The notes under the pieces are model-generated. The model did not search any database and was not told where the DNA came from. It was given only the letters and a program-made list of their open reading frames with translations. The position numbers and the translations under genes are program-made. Positions 43,913-52,019 of a stretch of DNA of 64,000 nucleotides are shown piece by piece. Within the stretch, counting starts at the first letter, position 1. Every line of letters starts with the position of its first letter. Location: positions 790,676 through 854,675 of the forward strand of contig NZ_BDQK01000001.1 of the NCBI RefSeq assembly GCF_003864295.1, read 5' to 3'. Origin of the DNA: Aphanothece sacrum FPU1 (lineage in GTDB: Bacteria; Cyanobacteriota; Cyanobacteriia; Cyanobacteriales; Microcystaceae).

Positions 43913-44818
43913 CTATAGCAATAATCCTAATCCTGCTGCTATCACTTCTGCTAAAATACTGATAATTCTAAAGATAGCAATAGGAGTTAAAATAATACCG
44001 ATAGGAATAGTAGATTGTTGCAGTAAAGCGATAATAGTTGCTTCAAATACACCGATTCCGCCAGGTGCGCCAGGAATAACTAAACCGAGTAACCAAGCAA
44101 AACTAAAGGCACTTAATAACACAGGAATTTGTTTAATTGATATTGACATAAATGCCATTAAAACTAAAATAAATCCTAATCCTCTTAATAATAAAAATAT
44201 AATTTCTCCTAATAAATAAATACTTGGATATTTGTCTATATGTAAAGGGTCGTTTTTCTTGTTTTTATTTCGTTTATTTTTTTGAGTAAAAGTAATTAAT
44301 TTATTAAAAAAAAATGGATGAATACTCAATAAAATAATCAATAAGCTGAAGATTTGTAGGGTTAACACATAAAAATTTGATGTAGTTTTAATTACCCCAA
44401 TAAAATGACTAGATAAAGCGATTAATAAAGCAGCACTAGCCATTAATAATGGTTCTAATAACACGCTTAAACTAGCAACAGCAAGAGAAGCACCTTTTTT
44501 AGATACGGCGGAAATACGCCCATAAAAATGACCCACATTACCTGGTAAATATTTAGCAATATTAGTGATTAAATATATCTTTAAAGCCCATAAAATACTC
44601 ACAGGTTGTTTAAATCCTTTGAGGATTAATAACCAGACAAAACCTGACCAAATATGAGCAATTAAAGTAATAATTAAAGCTAATGATAATAATGTCCATC
44701 CCTGAGAATCAAGGGTAACTGACGTAACAGTTTGCCAATTAGTTTTAACAGTTTTAGTAATAAAAAATAAAGTTAATCCTAGAATTATCCATCGTAAATA
44801 AGGTTTAATTAATGACAT
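43913..44818 (-). CDS. UPF0104 / lysylphosphatidylglycerol synthetase-like membrane protein
   Basis: A 301-residue integral membrane protein of about eight helices in the flippase-like (UPF0104, AglD/MprF N-terminal-like) family. WRIILGLTLFF-like first helix, then YLITNIAKYLPGNVGHFYGRI and VIPGAPGGIGVFEATIIALL are the conserved parts. The family is linked to lipid or polyprenyl-lipid transport or modification. The MprF catalytic domain is absent. It is upstream of the small membrane protein gene and follows the HepT/MntA pair in reading order. Confidence 0.8.
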   Translation of the reverse strand: MSLIKPYLRWIILGLTLFFITKTVKTNWQTVTSVTLDSQGWTLLSLALIITLIAHIWSGFVWLLILKGFKQPVSILWALKIYLITNIAKYLPGNVGHFYGRISAVSKKGASLAVASLSVLLEPLLMASAALLIALSSHFIGVIKTTSNFYVLTLQIFSLLIILLSIHPFFFNKLITFTQKNKRNKNKKNDPLHIDKYPSIYLLGEIIFLLLRGLGFILVLMAFMSISIKQIPVLLSAFSFAWLLGLVIPGAPGGIGVFEATIIALLQQSTIPIGIILTPIAIFRIISILAEVIAAGLGLLL

Positions 44819-44854
44819 AAGTTTGTTATCGCATGATTCTCTGGAGAAAAATAT

Positions 44855-45307
44855 TTATTTATATTGTTCAATAAAGGTAGCAAATGCTTGACATTCTAAG
44901 ATAATCTGAGATAATATAAATGGAGAATTATCTACTAGAGGATGAAGTTTTTCCGACTCAAATTCAAAAGCATAAATATTCCGCACTACATGACGTAATC
45001 CTCGATAATCTTCTAATATTTTACGGGTATTAAAAGAAATAACAGCCGGTCGTTTATGATCTATTTCTAGACTCATTTGTTCAAGTAGTTGTTGATGCAA
45101 ATTTGCTCTTTGTGGAACATGATTATCGATTTCTCTAGCAATTCGTTCTAAAAGTCGTTCTATTCCATTATAAAAATTATGCAAATTTAAGGCTACACTA
45201 TCTAAATAAAGCTGATCATCTGTTTGTTTAAATTTCTCCCAAGCTTGTAATGTTCGACTAATAGAACGCTCAATTGATAATAATTCATGTTTAATCTCGT
45301 TTGCCAG
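44855..45307 (-). CDS. hepT: HepT-like toxin (HEPN) with a non-ATG start
   Basis: The continuous frame from 45307 reads LANEIKHELLSIERSISR, TLQAWEKFKQTDDQLYLDS, VALNLHNFYNGIERLLERI, and so on for about 150 residues. It includes the active-site-like RHVVRNIYAF (R-x4-N-x-Y). This is the expected full length of a HepT-type HEPN ribonuclease. However, no ATG or GTG exists before the first TTG at 45184, which would cut off 41 conserved residues. CTG at 45307, right after the mntA stop, is the likeliest start by position. It is either an unusual start or a toxin whose start was lost by mutation. Confidence 0.65.
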   Translation of the reverse strand: MANEIKHELLSIERSISRTLQAWEKFKQTDDQLYLDSVALNLHNFYNGIERLLERIAREIDNHVPQRANLHQQLLEQMSLEIDHKRPAVISFNTRKILEDYRGLRHVVRNIYAFEFESEKLHPLVDNSPFILSQIILECQAFATFIEQYK

Positions 45308-45309
45308 TT

Positions 45310-45702
45310 TTAAGTATCTTTTGCTAAAATTTTTATTCCTTTTTTTTCAATGATTTCTCTCAGTTGAGTTTGACAAGTTTCTCCGTCTATTAAATCCACT
45401 TTAAACTCATCACTAATTCCTGTTACCATTCCCACTGCTTGATAAAATTGTTCAGCAGAAATACCCCAAACAGCTAAATCAATATCCGAGTAAGCATCAA
45501 ACCAATTAGGATCAGTTAAAGAACCAAAAATAATGACTTGTTTTGCTTGATATTTTGAACGTAATAAATCAGCTAAATTTTGGGCTAATTTCCAAGCTTT
45601 TTCCCTTCTTTGAGATAAGTCAAGATTAGGAGGCTCAGTTTTGTCATCAAGTTGATAATATTTCCATTCTTCAGGGGTTAATTCAAGGGCTGTTTTATTC
45701 AT
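45310..45702 (-). CDS. mntA: MntA-like minimal nucleotidyltransferase antitoxin
   Basis: A 130-residue MNT protein. The nucleotidyltransferase motif is VIIFGSLTDPNWFDAYSDIDLAVWG with G60-S61 and D73-x-D75, and a third Asp is in KVDLIDGE. MntA neutralises HepT by adding AMP units to a tyrosine of the toxin. The stop overlaps the beginning of the hepT frame, fitting the usual antitoxin-first pair. It is divergent from the FkbM gene. Confidence 0.85.
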   Translation of the reverse strand: MNKTALELTPEEWKYYQLDDKTEPPNLDLSQRREKAWKLAQNLADLLRSKYQAKQVIIFGSLTDPNWFDAYSDIDLAVWGISAEQFYQAVGMVTGISDEFKVDLIDGETCQTQLREIIEKKGIKILAKDT

Positions 45703-45837
45703 CTTTAGTGATTTTGATATACTTTTTAGTTATCTAGTATAGATTATACCATTAATTTTTTTAATAATCAATTGTTTTTGGCTTAAGATATGATATGCTA
45801 TTTTACTATATATAAGTTTTTAGTCAAATAGGTTATT

Positions 45838-46620
45838 ATGGTGAATTTAGAGAACTTAAAACGTATTATTATCAGAACTCCCCTAGAAAATCCAGCTAAG
45901 TCATTAAGATCTTTATTGGGGATTACACAATATTATAAAAATCCTGAACTTCGAGAGATTTATCGAGAGTCAGATAGACTAGATAATATTTTTAAAAGTG
46001 TGATTTTACCTGATTTTAATTGTATAGATATAGGATGTCATTTAGGCTCAACATTGAGTCAGATTATTCAGTTAGCACCACAAGGACATCACATTGCTTT
46101 TGAACCTATTCCTTATAAGGCTAAATGGCTAAAGCAAAAATTTCCAGAAGTCGAAATTAAAGAAGTAGCGTTGAGTGATTCAAGCAATGAAGTTGATTTT
46201 TATGTAGATAAAACTAAATCGGGATTTAGTGGACTTCATCAACATAGAAAAAAGGCTGAAGAAATCGAAAAAATAACCGTTCATTGTGATCAACTTGATG
46301 AAGTTATCTCTCCTGATTATCGTATCGATTTTATTAAAGTAGACGTTGAAGGAGGAGAATTAGCAGTTTTAAAAGGGGCAAAAAATACATTATCTAAATT
46401 TCATCCAATTATTTTATTTGAGTGTACATTATCGGGACTTTCTAGCTTTAATTTTACTTCTCAAGAGGTTTTTGATTTTTTAACAACTCAGTATTCTTAT
46501 CAAATTTTCCTGCCTAAAGACTTTCTTGAAAATGGGAAGCCTTTAACTTATGATGAATTTAATAATGCTTTACAATATCCCTTTAAGGCATTTAATTTCA
46601 TTGCCATATATTCTAATTAA
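45838..46620 (+). CDS. FkbM family methyltransferase
   Basis: A 260-residue SAM-dependent O-methyltransferase. Motif I is FNCIDIGCHLGSTLSQII, the acidic end of strand 2 is HIAFEPIPYKAKWLKQKF, and the FkbM signature is RIDFIKVDVEGGELAVLKGA with ILFECT following. Such enzymes methylate sugars or polyketides, often on surface glycans. No glycan genes are beside it. It converges with larC across a long inverted repeat. Confidence 0.85.
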   Translation: MVNLENLKRIIIRTPLENPAKSLRSLLGITQYYKNPELREIYRESDRLDNIFKSVILPDFNCIDIGCHLGSTLSQIIQLAPQGHHIAFEPIPYKAKWLKQKFPEVEIKEVALSDSSNEVDFYVDKTKSGFSGLHQHRKKAEEIEKITVHCDQLDEVISPDYRIDFIKVDVEGGELAVLKGAKNTLSKFHPIILFECTLSGLSSFNFTSQEVFDFLTTQYSYQIFLPKDFLENGKPLTYDEFNNALQYPFKAFNFIAIYSN

Positions 46621-46755
46621 AAATAGATTAATAAGCTAAGACGCATTTAAAATGGTTATAGATAATTTCAGTACAAAAGTTCAAACTCTTTCTCCCTGCT
46701 CCCTTCCTCCGGCGCTCCCTTGCAGTCTCAACTACCAATTTAGATTCGTGACAGC

Positions 46756-46830
46756 TTAGACATCTCCCCAAATTAACTTCAAACCATTATATTATAATGG
46801 TTTGAAGTTAGGTTTCTTGGAAATGTCTAA
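46756..46830. repeat. MITE-like long inverted repeat covering the larC stop
   Basis: A perfect 16-bp stem AACTTCAAACCATTAT with an ATT loop (46775-46809) is nested in imperfect outer arms TTAGACAT and ATGTCTAA (46756 and 46823). The right arm supplies the stop codon of the larC C-terminal frame (TAG, 46827-46829). This suggests insertion at the end of the gene, or a bidirectional terminator between convergent genes. Confidence 0.6.
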
Positions 46831-47306
46831 TGATTTTCAAACCAAGCATCTAAAGCCATTTTTTGAATCATCCTTAAGGGTTGATGAAACTGTCTGGCTA
46901 ATTCTGCACAATCTTCATATTCTGGTTGTACATTAATAATTATCTCATCTTGACTCGCTACCTTAACCCTAACTTTGCCATACTCTATCTCAACTTCTTG
47001 AATTTCTCGCTCTAAAATAGTTCTATTTTGTCTTAACTGACGAATCCCTAATGTTGTTGTTTCCTTAAAAATAATTTGTTCACAGTCAGACACTTTATCT
47101 AAAGGACAAATAACCGTCAATAAAATTCCAGGACGGGACTTTTTCATATTAATAGACTGAGTAAAAACATCTAAGGCCCCCACCTGAAATAAAGTCTCAA
47201 AAATATAGCCAATAACTTGAGGACTTAAATCATCAATTTGTGTCTCTAATACCGCAATAGTATCTACATTAGTGTTTTTTTTTCCTCCATACTTTCCCCA
47301 ATCCAA
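46827..47306 (-). CDS. larC: LarC C-terminal part, in the -1 frame
   Basis: The frame encodes the second half of Lar[41 protein letters not shown], then [15 protein letters not shown] and [22 protein letters not shown]. It is -1 relative to the upstream frame and overlaps it by 43 bp. An internal ATG at 47306 (MDWGKYGG) could also give this half alone. Fused through the slippery A9 run it would give a LarC of about 410 residues, the normal length. LarC inserts nickel into the pincer cofactor with CTP. No error evidence other than the homopolymer is visible. Confidence 0.85.
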   Translation of the reverse strand: MDWGKYGGKKNTNVDTIAVLETQIDDLSPQVIGYIFETLFQVGALDVFTQSINMKKSRPGILLTVICPLDKVSDCEQIIFKETTTLGIRQLRQNRTILEREIQEVEIEYGKVRVKVASQDEIIINVQPEYEDCAELARQFHQPLRMIQKMALDAWFENH

Positions 47307-48058
47307 AGACGTAAAATATTAGGAATAGATAACTCTTGTGAACCGGCCCCTAAACCCACTTTTTCTAACTTCATTTGAGGAGATTCACCAAAACTTAATG
47401 CTAGACTAATAGCGATCGCGGCCCCAGTCGGTGTCACTAATTCTTTGTCAATACCATTACTATAAATAGGTACTTGACGGGACTCCCATAACTTCATCAC
47501 TGCCGGAACAGGTACAGGTAAACGCCCATGGGCCGCCCAAACCGTCCCTCCACCCGTAGGCATCCCAGAACAGTATAACCCCTCAATATCCAACCAATCT
47601 AAGCCCAAACAAGTCCCCACAATGTCTACAATGGCATCTGTAGCCCCCACCTCATGAAAATGTACCTTGGACGGTGCAACCCCATGAACAGCCCCTTCTG
47701 CTATGGCTAATTGACGAAACACCTCTAGACTCCATTGAGTCGCCCTGGGGGGGAGTTTTGCTTGTTCAATCATCAATTCTATCTCAGGTAAATGACGAGC
47801 GGGCGGATGATGGCTATGATGGTGATGGGGAGACTCGTGTGTATGGGGAGTCGAGGTAACTAATTCTACATGAACCTTAGTAGCTAATTGTCCCTGACGG
47901 TGAACCTTTTCAGCCCAAAGACGGTATTCATCAGCTATTCCTAACCCCTGAAGTTGCTCAATTAAGTATTCTAAAGGAACACCGCTATCAACCAAGGCCC
48001 CTAAACACATATCTCCAGCAATACCCGTCGGACACTCTAAATAGGCTATTTTTTTCAT
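47264..48058 (-). CDS. larC: LarC N-terminal part (nickel insertion)
   Basis: A 264-residue frame starting [32 protein letters not shown], the standard LarC opening. A His-rich stretch near residues 72-86 ([18 protein letters not shown]) suits nickel handling. [15 protein letters not shown] and [22 protein letters not shown] follow. The frame stops at MEEKKTLM, shortly after an A9 run where the ribosome could slip -1 into the C-terminal frame. In other bacteria, LarC is known to be made by programmed frameshifting. It is divergent from the YciO gene with only 4 bp between starts. Confidence 0.88.
   Translation of the reverse strand: MKKIAYLECPTGIAGDMCLGALVDSGVPLEYLIEQLQGLGIADEYRLWAEKVHRQGQLATKVHVELVTSTPHTHESPHHHHSHHPPARHLPEIELMIEQAKLPPRATQWSLEVFRQLAIAEGAVHGVAPSKVHFHEVGATDAIVDIVGTCLGLDWLDIEGLYCSGMPTGGGTVWAAHGRLPVPVPAVMKLWESRQVPIYSNGIDKELVTPTGAAIAISLALSFGESPQMKLEKVGLGAGSQELSIPNILRLWIGESMEEKKTLM
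47275..47283 (-). other. larC: A9 slippery run in larC
   Basis: On the minus strand the reading frame is ATG GAG GAA AAA AAA ACA, containing a phased A-AAA-AAA heptamer (X XXY YYZ). A -1 slip yields AAC ACT AAT GTA and continues in the C-terminal frame. A sequence-length error or transcriptional slippage in the nine-base run would have the same effect. Confidence 0.7.
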
Positions 48059-48062
48059 AACA

Positions 48063-48716
48063 ATGGCTACTCTATATACACTTCATCCTTATAATCCTCA
48101 ACCTCGTCGTATTGAAGAAATTTGTCAATCCCTAAGACAAGGGGCGATTATGCTTTATCCTACTGATACAGTTTATGCGATCGGTTGCGATCTTAATAGC
48201 AAATCTGCCGTACAACGAGTCAGACAAATCAAGCAATTATCTAATGATAAACCCTTGACGTTCCTGTGTTCTTCTCTCTCAAATATTTCTGAATATGCTT
48301 CCGTTAGTGATAGCGCTTATCGTATTATGAAAAGGTTAATTCCTGGCCCCTATACCTTTGTTCTTCCTACTACCAAATTAGTGCCTAAATTGGTCATGAG
48401 TCCTAAACGGAAAACCACAGGTATTCGTGTTCCTGATCATCCCATTTGTCAGACCTTATTGCAAGGCTTAGGTAATCCTATTATTTCTACTTCTGCCCAT
48501 TTAGCAGACGAAACAGGAGGTTTTCCAACTATTGGGTTAGATAAATTTCTCTTATTTGACGAATTGGATAAACAGGTAGATTTAATTATTGATAATGAAT
48601 TAGAACCTGGGTTTGATGTCTCTACCATTGTAGATATGACCGGTGATACTCCTATGGTGATTCGTAAGGGGTTAGGATGGGAAGAATTACAAAATTGGGT
48701 AACTGTTACCGTTTAA
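48063..48716 (+). CDS. YciO/YrdC-family protein
   Basis: A 217-residue member of the Sua5/YciO/YrdC family. The strand [18 protein letters not shown], the segment [20 protein letters not shown], then [19 protein letters not shown] and [14 protein letters not shown] are all present. Sua5/TsaC makes threonylcarbamoyl-AMP for the t6A modification. YciO-branch proteins have weak or no such activity, and the [10 protein letters not shown] stretch (instead of K-R-P) favours YciO. It starts 5 bp after the divergent larC start. Confidence 0.8.
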   Translation: MATLYTLHPYNPQPRRIEEICQSLRQGAIMLYPTDTVYAIGCDLNSKSAVQRVRQIKQLSNDKPLTFLCSSLSNISEYASVSDSAYRIMKRLIPGPYTFVLPTTKLVPKLVMSPKRKTTGIRVPDHPICQTLLQGLGNPIISTSAHLADETGGFPTIGLDKFLLFDELDKQVDLIIDNELEPGFDVSTIVDMTGDTPMVIRKGLGWEELQNWVTVTV

Positions 48717-48770
48717 AGGTACACTAGATAGCAATTATTTTTCTTGTTATTTTATCTATAACAATTTCCT

Positions 48771-49316
48771 ATGAAAGTGACTCCTACTGCTATTCCTGAT
48801 GTTTTGATTATTGAACCCCGTGTTTTTGGCGATGATCGAGGCTTTTTTTACGAAAGTTATAATCATCAACAGTTTATCGATGCTACAGGAGTTACTATCA
48901 ATTTTGTGCAAGATAATCACTCCCGTTCCTTAAAAAATGTGTTGCGAGGATTACATTATCAAATTCAGCAACCTCAAGGAAAATTAGTCAGAGTTGTGGT
49001 GGGAGAAGTGTTTGATGTTGCAGTAGATATTCGTCAAAGTTCCCCGACTTTTGGCCAATGGGTAGGATGTCTTTTGAGTGCGGAAAATAAGCGGCAATTT
49101 TGGGTTCCTCAAGGATTTGCTCACGGTTTTTTAGTAGTTTCAGATGTGGCAGAATTTTTGTATAAAACTACTGATTATTATGCCCCTCAGTATGAGAGAA
49201 GTATTGCTTGGAATGAGCCTGAAATTGGTATTGAATGGCCCTTAAACGAAGATCCTATCCTATCGGGTAAAGATCAAGTTGCTGTTTCTTTAAAAGAAGC
49301 AGAATTATTCCCATAG
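48771..49316 (+). CDS. rfbC: dTDP-4-dehydrorhamnose 3,5-epimerase
   Basis: The 181-residue product is a cupin-fold RfbC/RmlC. Signatures are PRVFGDDRGFFYESYN, FVQDNHSRSLKNVLRGLHYQ with the catalytic His, FDVAVDIRQSSPTFG and FWVPQGFAHGFLV, then DYYAPQYERSIAWNEPEIGIEWP. It converts the keto sugar for dTDP-L-rhamnose, a surface-glycan precursor. The other rml genes are not in this window. It is 15 bp upstream of the response regulator. Confidence 0.92.
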   Translation: MKVTPTAIPDVLIIEPRVFGDDRGFFYESYNHQQFIDATGVTINFVQDNHSRSLKNVLRGLHYQIQQPQGKLVRVVVGEVFDVAVDIRQSSPTFGQWVGCLLSAENKRQFWVPQGFAHGFLVVSDVAEFLYKTTDYYAPQYERSIAWNEPEIGIEWPLNEDPILSGKDQVAVSLKEAELFP

Positions 49317-49331
49317 TTTTTATTCAAAATC

Positions 49332-50033
49332 ATGAATATTTTAATTGTTGAAGATCAGAACGAAATCGCTAAATTGATTCGAGATACCTTAGAAAGAGAG
49401 TCATTTTCTTGTCAAATCGCGTCCGATGGGATGGCCGCATTAGAACTATTTCAACAACAACAACCGGATTTAATTATCCTTGATTTAATGTTGCCAAAAT
49501 TAGATGGACTAGAAGTTTGTACCCGAATTCGTCAAAAACAAACAGTAAAAGACCCTTATATCCTTATGTTAACCGCAAAAGGAGAAGAAATAGATCGGGT
49601 AATTGGATTGTCAACAGGGGCCGATGATTATTTAGTTAAACCTTTTAGTCCTATCGAATTAGTTGCTAGAGTTAGGGCCTTATTACGACGGAGTTTACGT
49701 CATGAAATAAAACTTAATAATATTTATCAAAGTTCTCATTTTACAGTTGATTTAGATCGTCATATTGCTACTTATAAATTAGATAATCAAGAAGAAACCT
49801 TAGAATTAACTACACTAGAATTTAGTTTATTATCTACTTTTATGAGTTATACAGGAAGGGTATGGAGTCGCAGTCAACTCATAGAAAAATTGTGGGGAGA
49901 TGACTTTTTTGGAGATGAAAGAGTCGTAGATACTCATGTTAGAAGATTACGCAAAAAAATAGAACCTGACCCCGCTAACCCTTCCTTTATTAAGACTGTC
50001 GTTGGAGTGGGATATAAATTTGAAGACCATTAA
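49332..50033 (+). CDS. OmpR-family response regulator
   Basis: A 233-residue regulator. The receiver has the acidic pocket IVEDQ, phosphoacceptor D51 in LIILDLMLPK, and LVKPFSPIELVARV. The winged-helix output has LELTTLEFSLLSTFMSYTGRVWSRSQLIEKLWG and VDTHVRRLRKKIE. No kinase is adjacent, so it is an orphan here. A SphR/RpaA-like role cannot be assigned from sequence. It may belong with the GAF kinase at 14192, but that is only a possibility. Confidence 0.92.
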   Translation: MNILIVEDQNEIAKLIRDTLERESFSCQIASDGMAALELFQQQQPDLIILDLMLPKLDGLEVCTRIRQKQTVKDPYILMLTAKGEEIDRVIGLSTGADDYLVKPFSPIELVARVRALLRRSLRHEIKLNNIYQSSHFTVDLDRHIATYKLDNQEETLELTTLEFSLLSTFMSYTGRVWSRSQLIEKLWGDDFFGDERVVDTHVRRLRKKIEPDPANPSFIKTVVGVGYKFEDH

Positions 50034-50371
50034 TTTAACCCCTACGGGGTCAACTTAAAATGAAACCCCAAGACACACAAGCTTTCCCACCATCCCACCC
50101 ACACCCTGCCAAGGGTGGGGTTAACTGTAGAAAGCCTGCCTACCTGTATTTACCCCAGGCTAATTTTACATAAAGTCCGCGAAGGCGGACTTTGTTACTA
50201 TAGCCACAGGCTTTAGCCTGTCGGCATTTTGGACTAAGTTGACACCAATGACAGTCGTTGACCCTTACCATCTCGTCCCTATCATGCTTATTAAATTTTG
50301 ACAAGGTTCCTTGCTTTTTTTTTACATAAAGATTAAAATAATTTACATAAGTTTACATAACCCCTGCAATT
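50034..50371. repeat. Gene-free region with MITE-like modules
   Basis: The stretch contains GTCCGCGAAGGCGGAC (50175-50190) and CAGGCTTTAGCCTGTC (about 50206-50221), the modules found in the element at 31898-32088. CCACCCACACC and GGTGGGGTT make another inverted pair near 50096-50131. No gene is seen before the small frame at 50372. Confidence 0.55.
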
Positions 50372-50524
50372 ATGAATATCCTAATGCTTGAACTCGTTGC
50401 TATTGTGTCTATGGCGATCGCCATCAAAACCCTTCAGACACAAAAACAGACTGAAACCATAATTATAGCTGTTCGTACCAATGAAACTTTGATTAATGAG
50501 AGAAATGTTAGAAAAATTAATTAG
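50372..50524 (+). CDS. Candidate 50-residue membrane-anchored protein
   Basis: ATG at 50372 opens a 50-codon frame: MNILMLELVAIVSMAIAIKT and then a charged part ending RNVRKIN. One membrane helix is expected. Its last 29 bases overlap the start of the DUF2949 gene in another frame, which would couple their translation. The ribosome site is weak, so the call is moderate. Confidence 0.4.
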   Translation: MNILMLELVAIVSMAIAIKTLQTQKQTETIIIAVRTNETLINERNVRKIN

Positions 50525-50681
50525 TTTTTTACAAGATGAATTAGACGTTCCTAAAGAACAAATTAACCTTGCGTTGCGTCATACCCAAGCAATTCCTAAC
50601 CAATTACCCATGCAATTATGGCAATATGGGTTAATTAACATGGGTCAATTAGAAAAGATTTTTGATTGGTTAGAATCATAA
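50496..50681 (+). CDS. DUF2949 protein
   Basis: The 61-residue product fits DUF2949, a small cyanobacterial family: LEKLISFLQDELDVPKEQINLALRHTQAIPNQLPMQLWQYGLI, then LGQLEKIFDWLE-like end. The helix-rich protein has no known function. It overlaps the preceding candidate frame. A GAGAG motif precedes the start. Confidence 0.75.
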   Translation: MREMLEKLISFLQDELDVPKEQINLALRHTQAIPNQLPMQLWQYGLINMGQLEKIFDWLES

Positions 50682-50689
50682 AATGATGT

Positions 50690-50812
50690 AAGGGCGAGTT
50701 TATTTAACTTTTGGTTTAGAATCATAAGATCATGTCAAAAACCCTCCGGCGGGTTTATCTAGTTTTTTGGTGAGAATCATGGATTTATGTAAAAAACCCA
50801 CCCCTACGAAAA
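50690..50812. repeat. Eroded GGGGCGGGTTT repeat
   Basis: Partial units of the family seen at 17397 and 39061: AAGGGCGAGTTTATTTAAC, GGCGGGTTTATCTAGTTTTT and AAAAAACCCACCCCTACG. It separates the DUF2949 and DUF2499 genes. Confidence 0.5.
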
Positions 50813-50854
50813 TTATCCCCTACTGTTAACAACTTATACCTATCTGAATTATTA

Positions 50855-51157
50855 ATGAATGCTTTATCAATTCCAACTTGGATAGTTCATGTTTCTAGTG
50901 TTATTGAATGGGTTGCTGCTATTTGGTTAGTGTGGACTTATGCCGAAGTTAGTGGTAATCGTTATTGGCAATGGTTATCATGGGGAATGTTACCCGCTTT
51001 ATTAAGTGCCACCTGTGCTTGTACTTGGCACTTTTTTGATAATGCTGACTCCTTAACTTGGTTAGTTACCTTACAAGCTGCCATGACAGTTGTGGGAAAT
51101 TTTACCCTTTTTGGTGCAGCTTGGTGGATTTATAAACAGTCCCAATTAAACATTTAA
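50855..51157 (+). CDS. DUF2499 membrane protein
   Basis: A 100-residue protein with three helices, member of DUF2499, conserved in cyanobacteria and plastids. MNALSIPTWIVHVSSVIEWVAAIWLVW, then LPALLSATCACTWHFFDN and WLVTLQAAMTVVGNFTLF are the characteristic blocks. It lies 9 bp before the DUF3593 gene, the usual neighbour. The function is unknown, presumably in the thylakoid or photosynthetic membrane. Confidence 0.85.
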   Translation: MNALSIPTWIVHVSSVIEWVAAIWLVWTYAEVSGNRYWQWLSWGMLPALLSATCACTWHFFDNADSLTWLVTLQAAMTVVGNFTLFGAAWWIYKQSQLNI

Positions 51158-51166
51158 TACTCAATC

Positions 51167-51466
51167 ATGATAATTTCTAAAGATACTTTATTTGGGGTTT
51201 CTCTATTTCCTTATTTAGGATTTTTATGGTTTATGACCCGTTGTCACCAAACCCCTAGATTAGCGTTAATTGGCTTTTATGTATTATTAATCTTTGTGGC
51301 GGTAACTATTCCAGCCGGAATTTATGCTAAAGTTCACTATCACGAAGCATTGGCTAATATTGATTGGTTACATGGCAGTGCCGAATCTTTTTTAAGTATA
51401 TCTAATATTTTAGTTGTCTTGGGATTTCGTCAAGCTATTATTAATCAACAAAAAGAGAAAACCTAG
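51167..51466 (+). CDS. DUF3593 membrane protein
   Basis: A 99-residue three-helix protein of the DUF3593 family (LFGVSLFPYLGFLWFMTR, LIFVAVTIPAGIYAKVHY, EALANIDWLHGSAESFLSISN). It co-occurs with DUF2499 in cyanobacteria and algae, which the 9-bp gap here confirms. They likely make one membrane unit of unknown function. Its end is 13 bp before the DUF4160 start. Confidence 0.85.
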   Translation: MIISKDTLFGVSLFPYLGFLWFMTRCHQTPRLALIGFYVLLIFVAVTIPAGIYAKVHYHEALANIDWLHGSAESFLSISNILVVLGFRQAIINQQKEKT

Positions 51467-51479
51467 AAGAAGTTTTGTG

Positions 51480-51740
51480 ATGCCAGAAATAAGCCGTTTT
51501 TTAGGAATTATTATCACAATGTATTACAATGACCATCCGCCTCCTCATTTCCATGTCCGTTATAACCAACAAAAAGCGATTATTGACATAGAAAACTTTT
51601 CTATTATTGAAGGAAAATTAACGCCTAGAGTCCTTGGTTTAGTCATCGAATGGGCTGGCATTCATCAAACTGAATTACGGGAAAACTGGCAACGAGCGAG
51701 ACAACAACAACCCTTAGAACAGATTCAACCTTTAGAGTAA
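51480..51740 (+). CDS. DUF4160 protein
   Basis: An 86-residue protein starting at ATG 51480. The longer frame from 51414 overlaps the DUF3593 gene and has no ribosome site. Family motif: MPEISRFLGIIITMYYNDHPPPHFHVRY with its HPPPHFH signature, then GLVIEWAGIHQTELRENW. DUF4160 proteins often sit with DUF2442 proteins in a two-gene module and may be toxin-antitoxin-like; that is inferred. It is 3 bp before the DUF2442 gene. Confidence 0.8.
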   Translation: MPEISRFLGIIITMYYNDHPPPHFHVRYNQQKAIIDIENFSIIEGKLTPRVLGLVIEWAGIHQTELRENWQRARQQQPLEQIQPLE

Positions 51741-51743
51741 AAT

Positions 51744-52019
51744 ATGTTAAAAGATATTATTGAAGTTCAACCTAGAGAAAATTATCAACTTTATATTAAA
51801 TTTGAAGATGAAAAAGAGGGAATTGTTGACATTACCAAATTAGTCCAATTTACAGGAATCTTTGAACGATTAAAAGAATTAAACTATTTTCAATCCGTCA
51901 AACTTAACCCAGAATGGGGAACAATTTATTGGGAAAATGGCGCAGATTTAGATCCGGATGTCTTGTATTCAATAGTAACGGGTGAAACAATTTATCAAGA
52001 TAAATCAAGAGCAATATGA
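51744..52019 (+). CDS. DUF2442 protein
   Basis: The 91-residue product belongs to DUF2442: ENYQLYIKFEDEKEGIVDITKLVQFTGIFERL, then VKLNPEWGTIYWENGADLDPDVLY. It is the usual companion of DUF4160. Its stop overlaps the ggt start by 4 bp (ATGA), so the three genes are probably read as one transcript. Confidence 0.8.
   Translation: MLKDIIEVQPRENYQLYIKFEDEKEGIVDITKLVQFTGIFERLKELNYFQSVKLNPEWGTIYWENGADLDPDVLYSIVTGETIYQDKSRAI

Noticed and set aside
14192-50033. A two-component pair formed by the GAF kinase (14192-15484) and the OmpR regulator (49332-50033)
   Set aside because: They are 34 kb apart and nothing in the sequence pairs them; recorded only as orphan partners.
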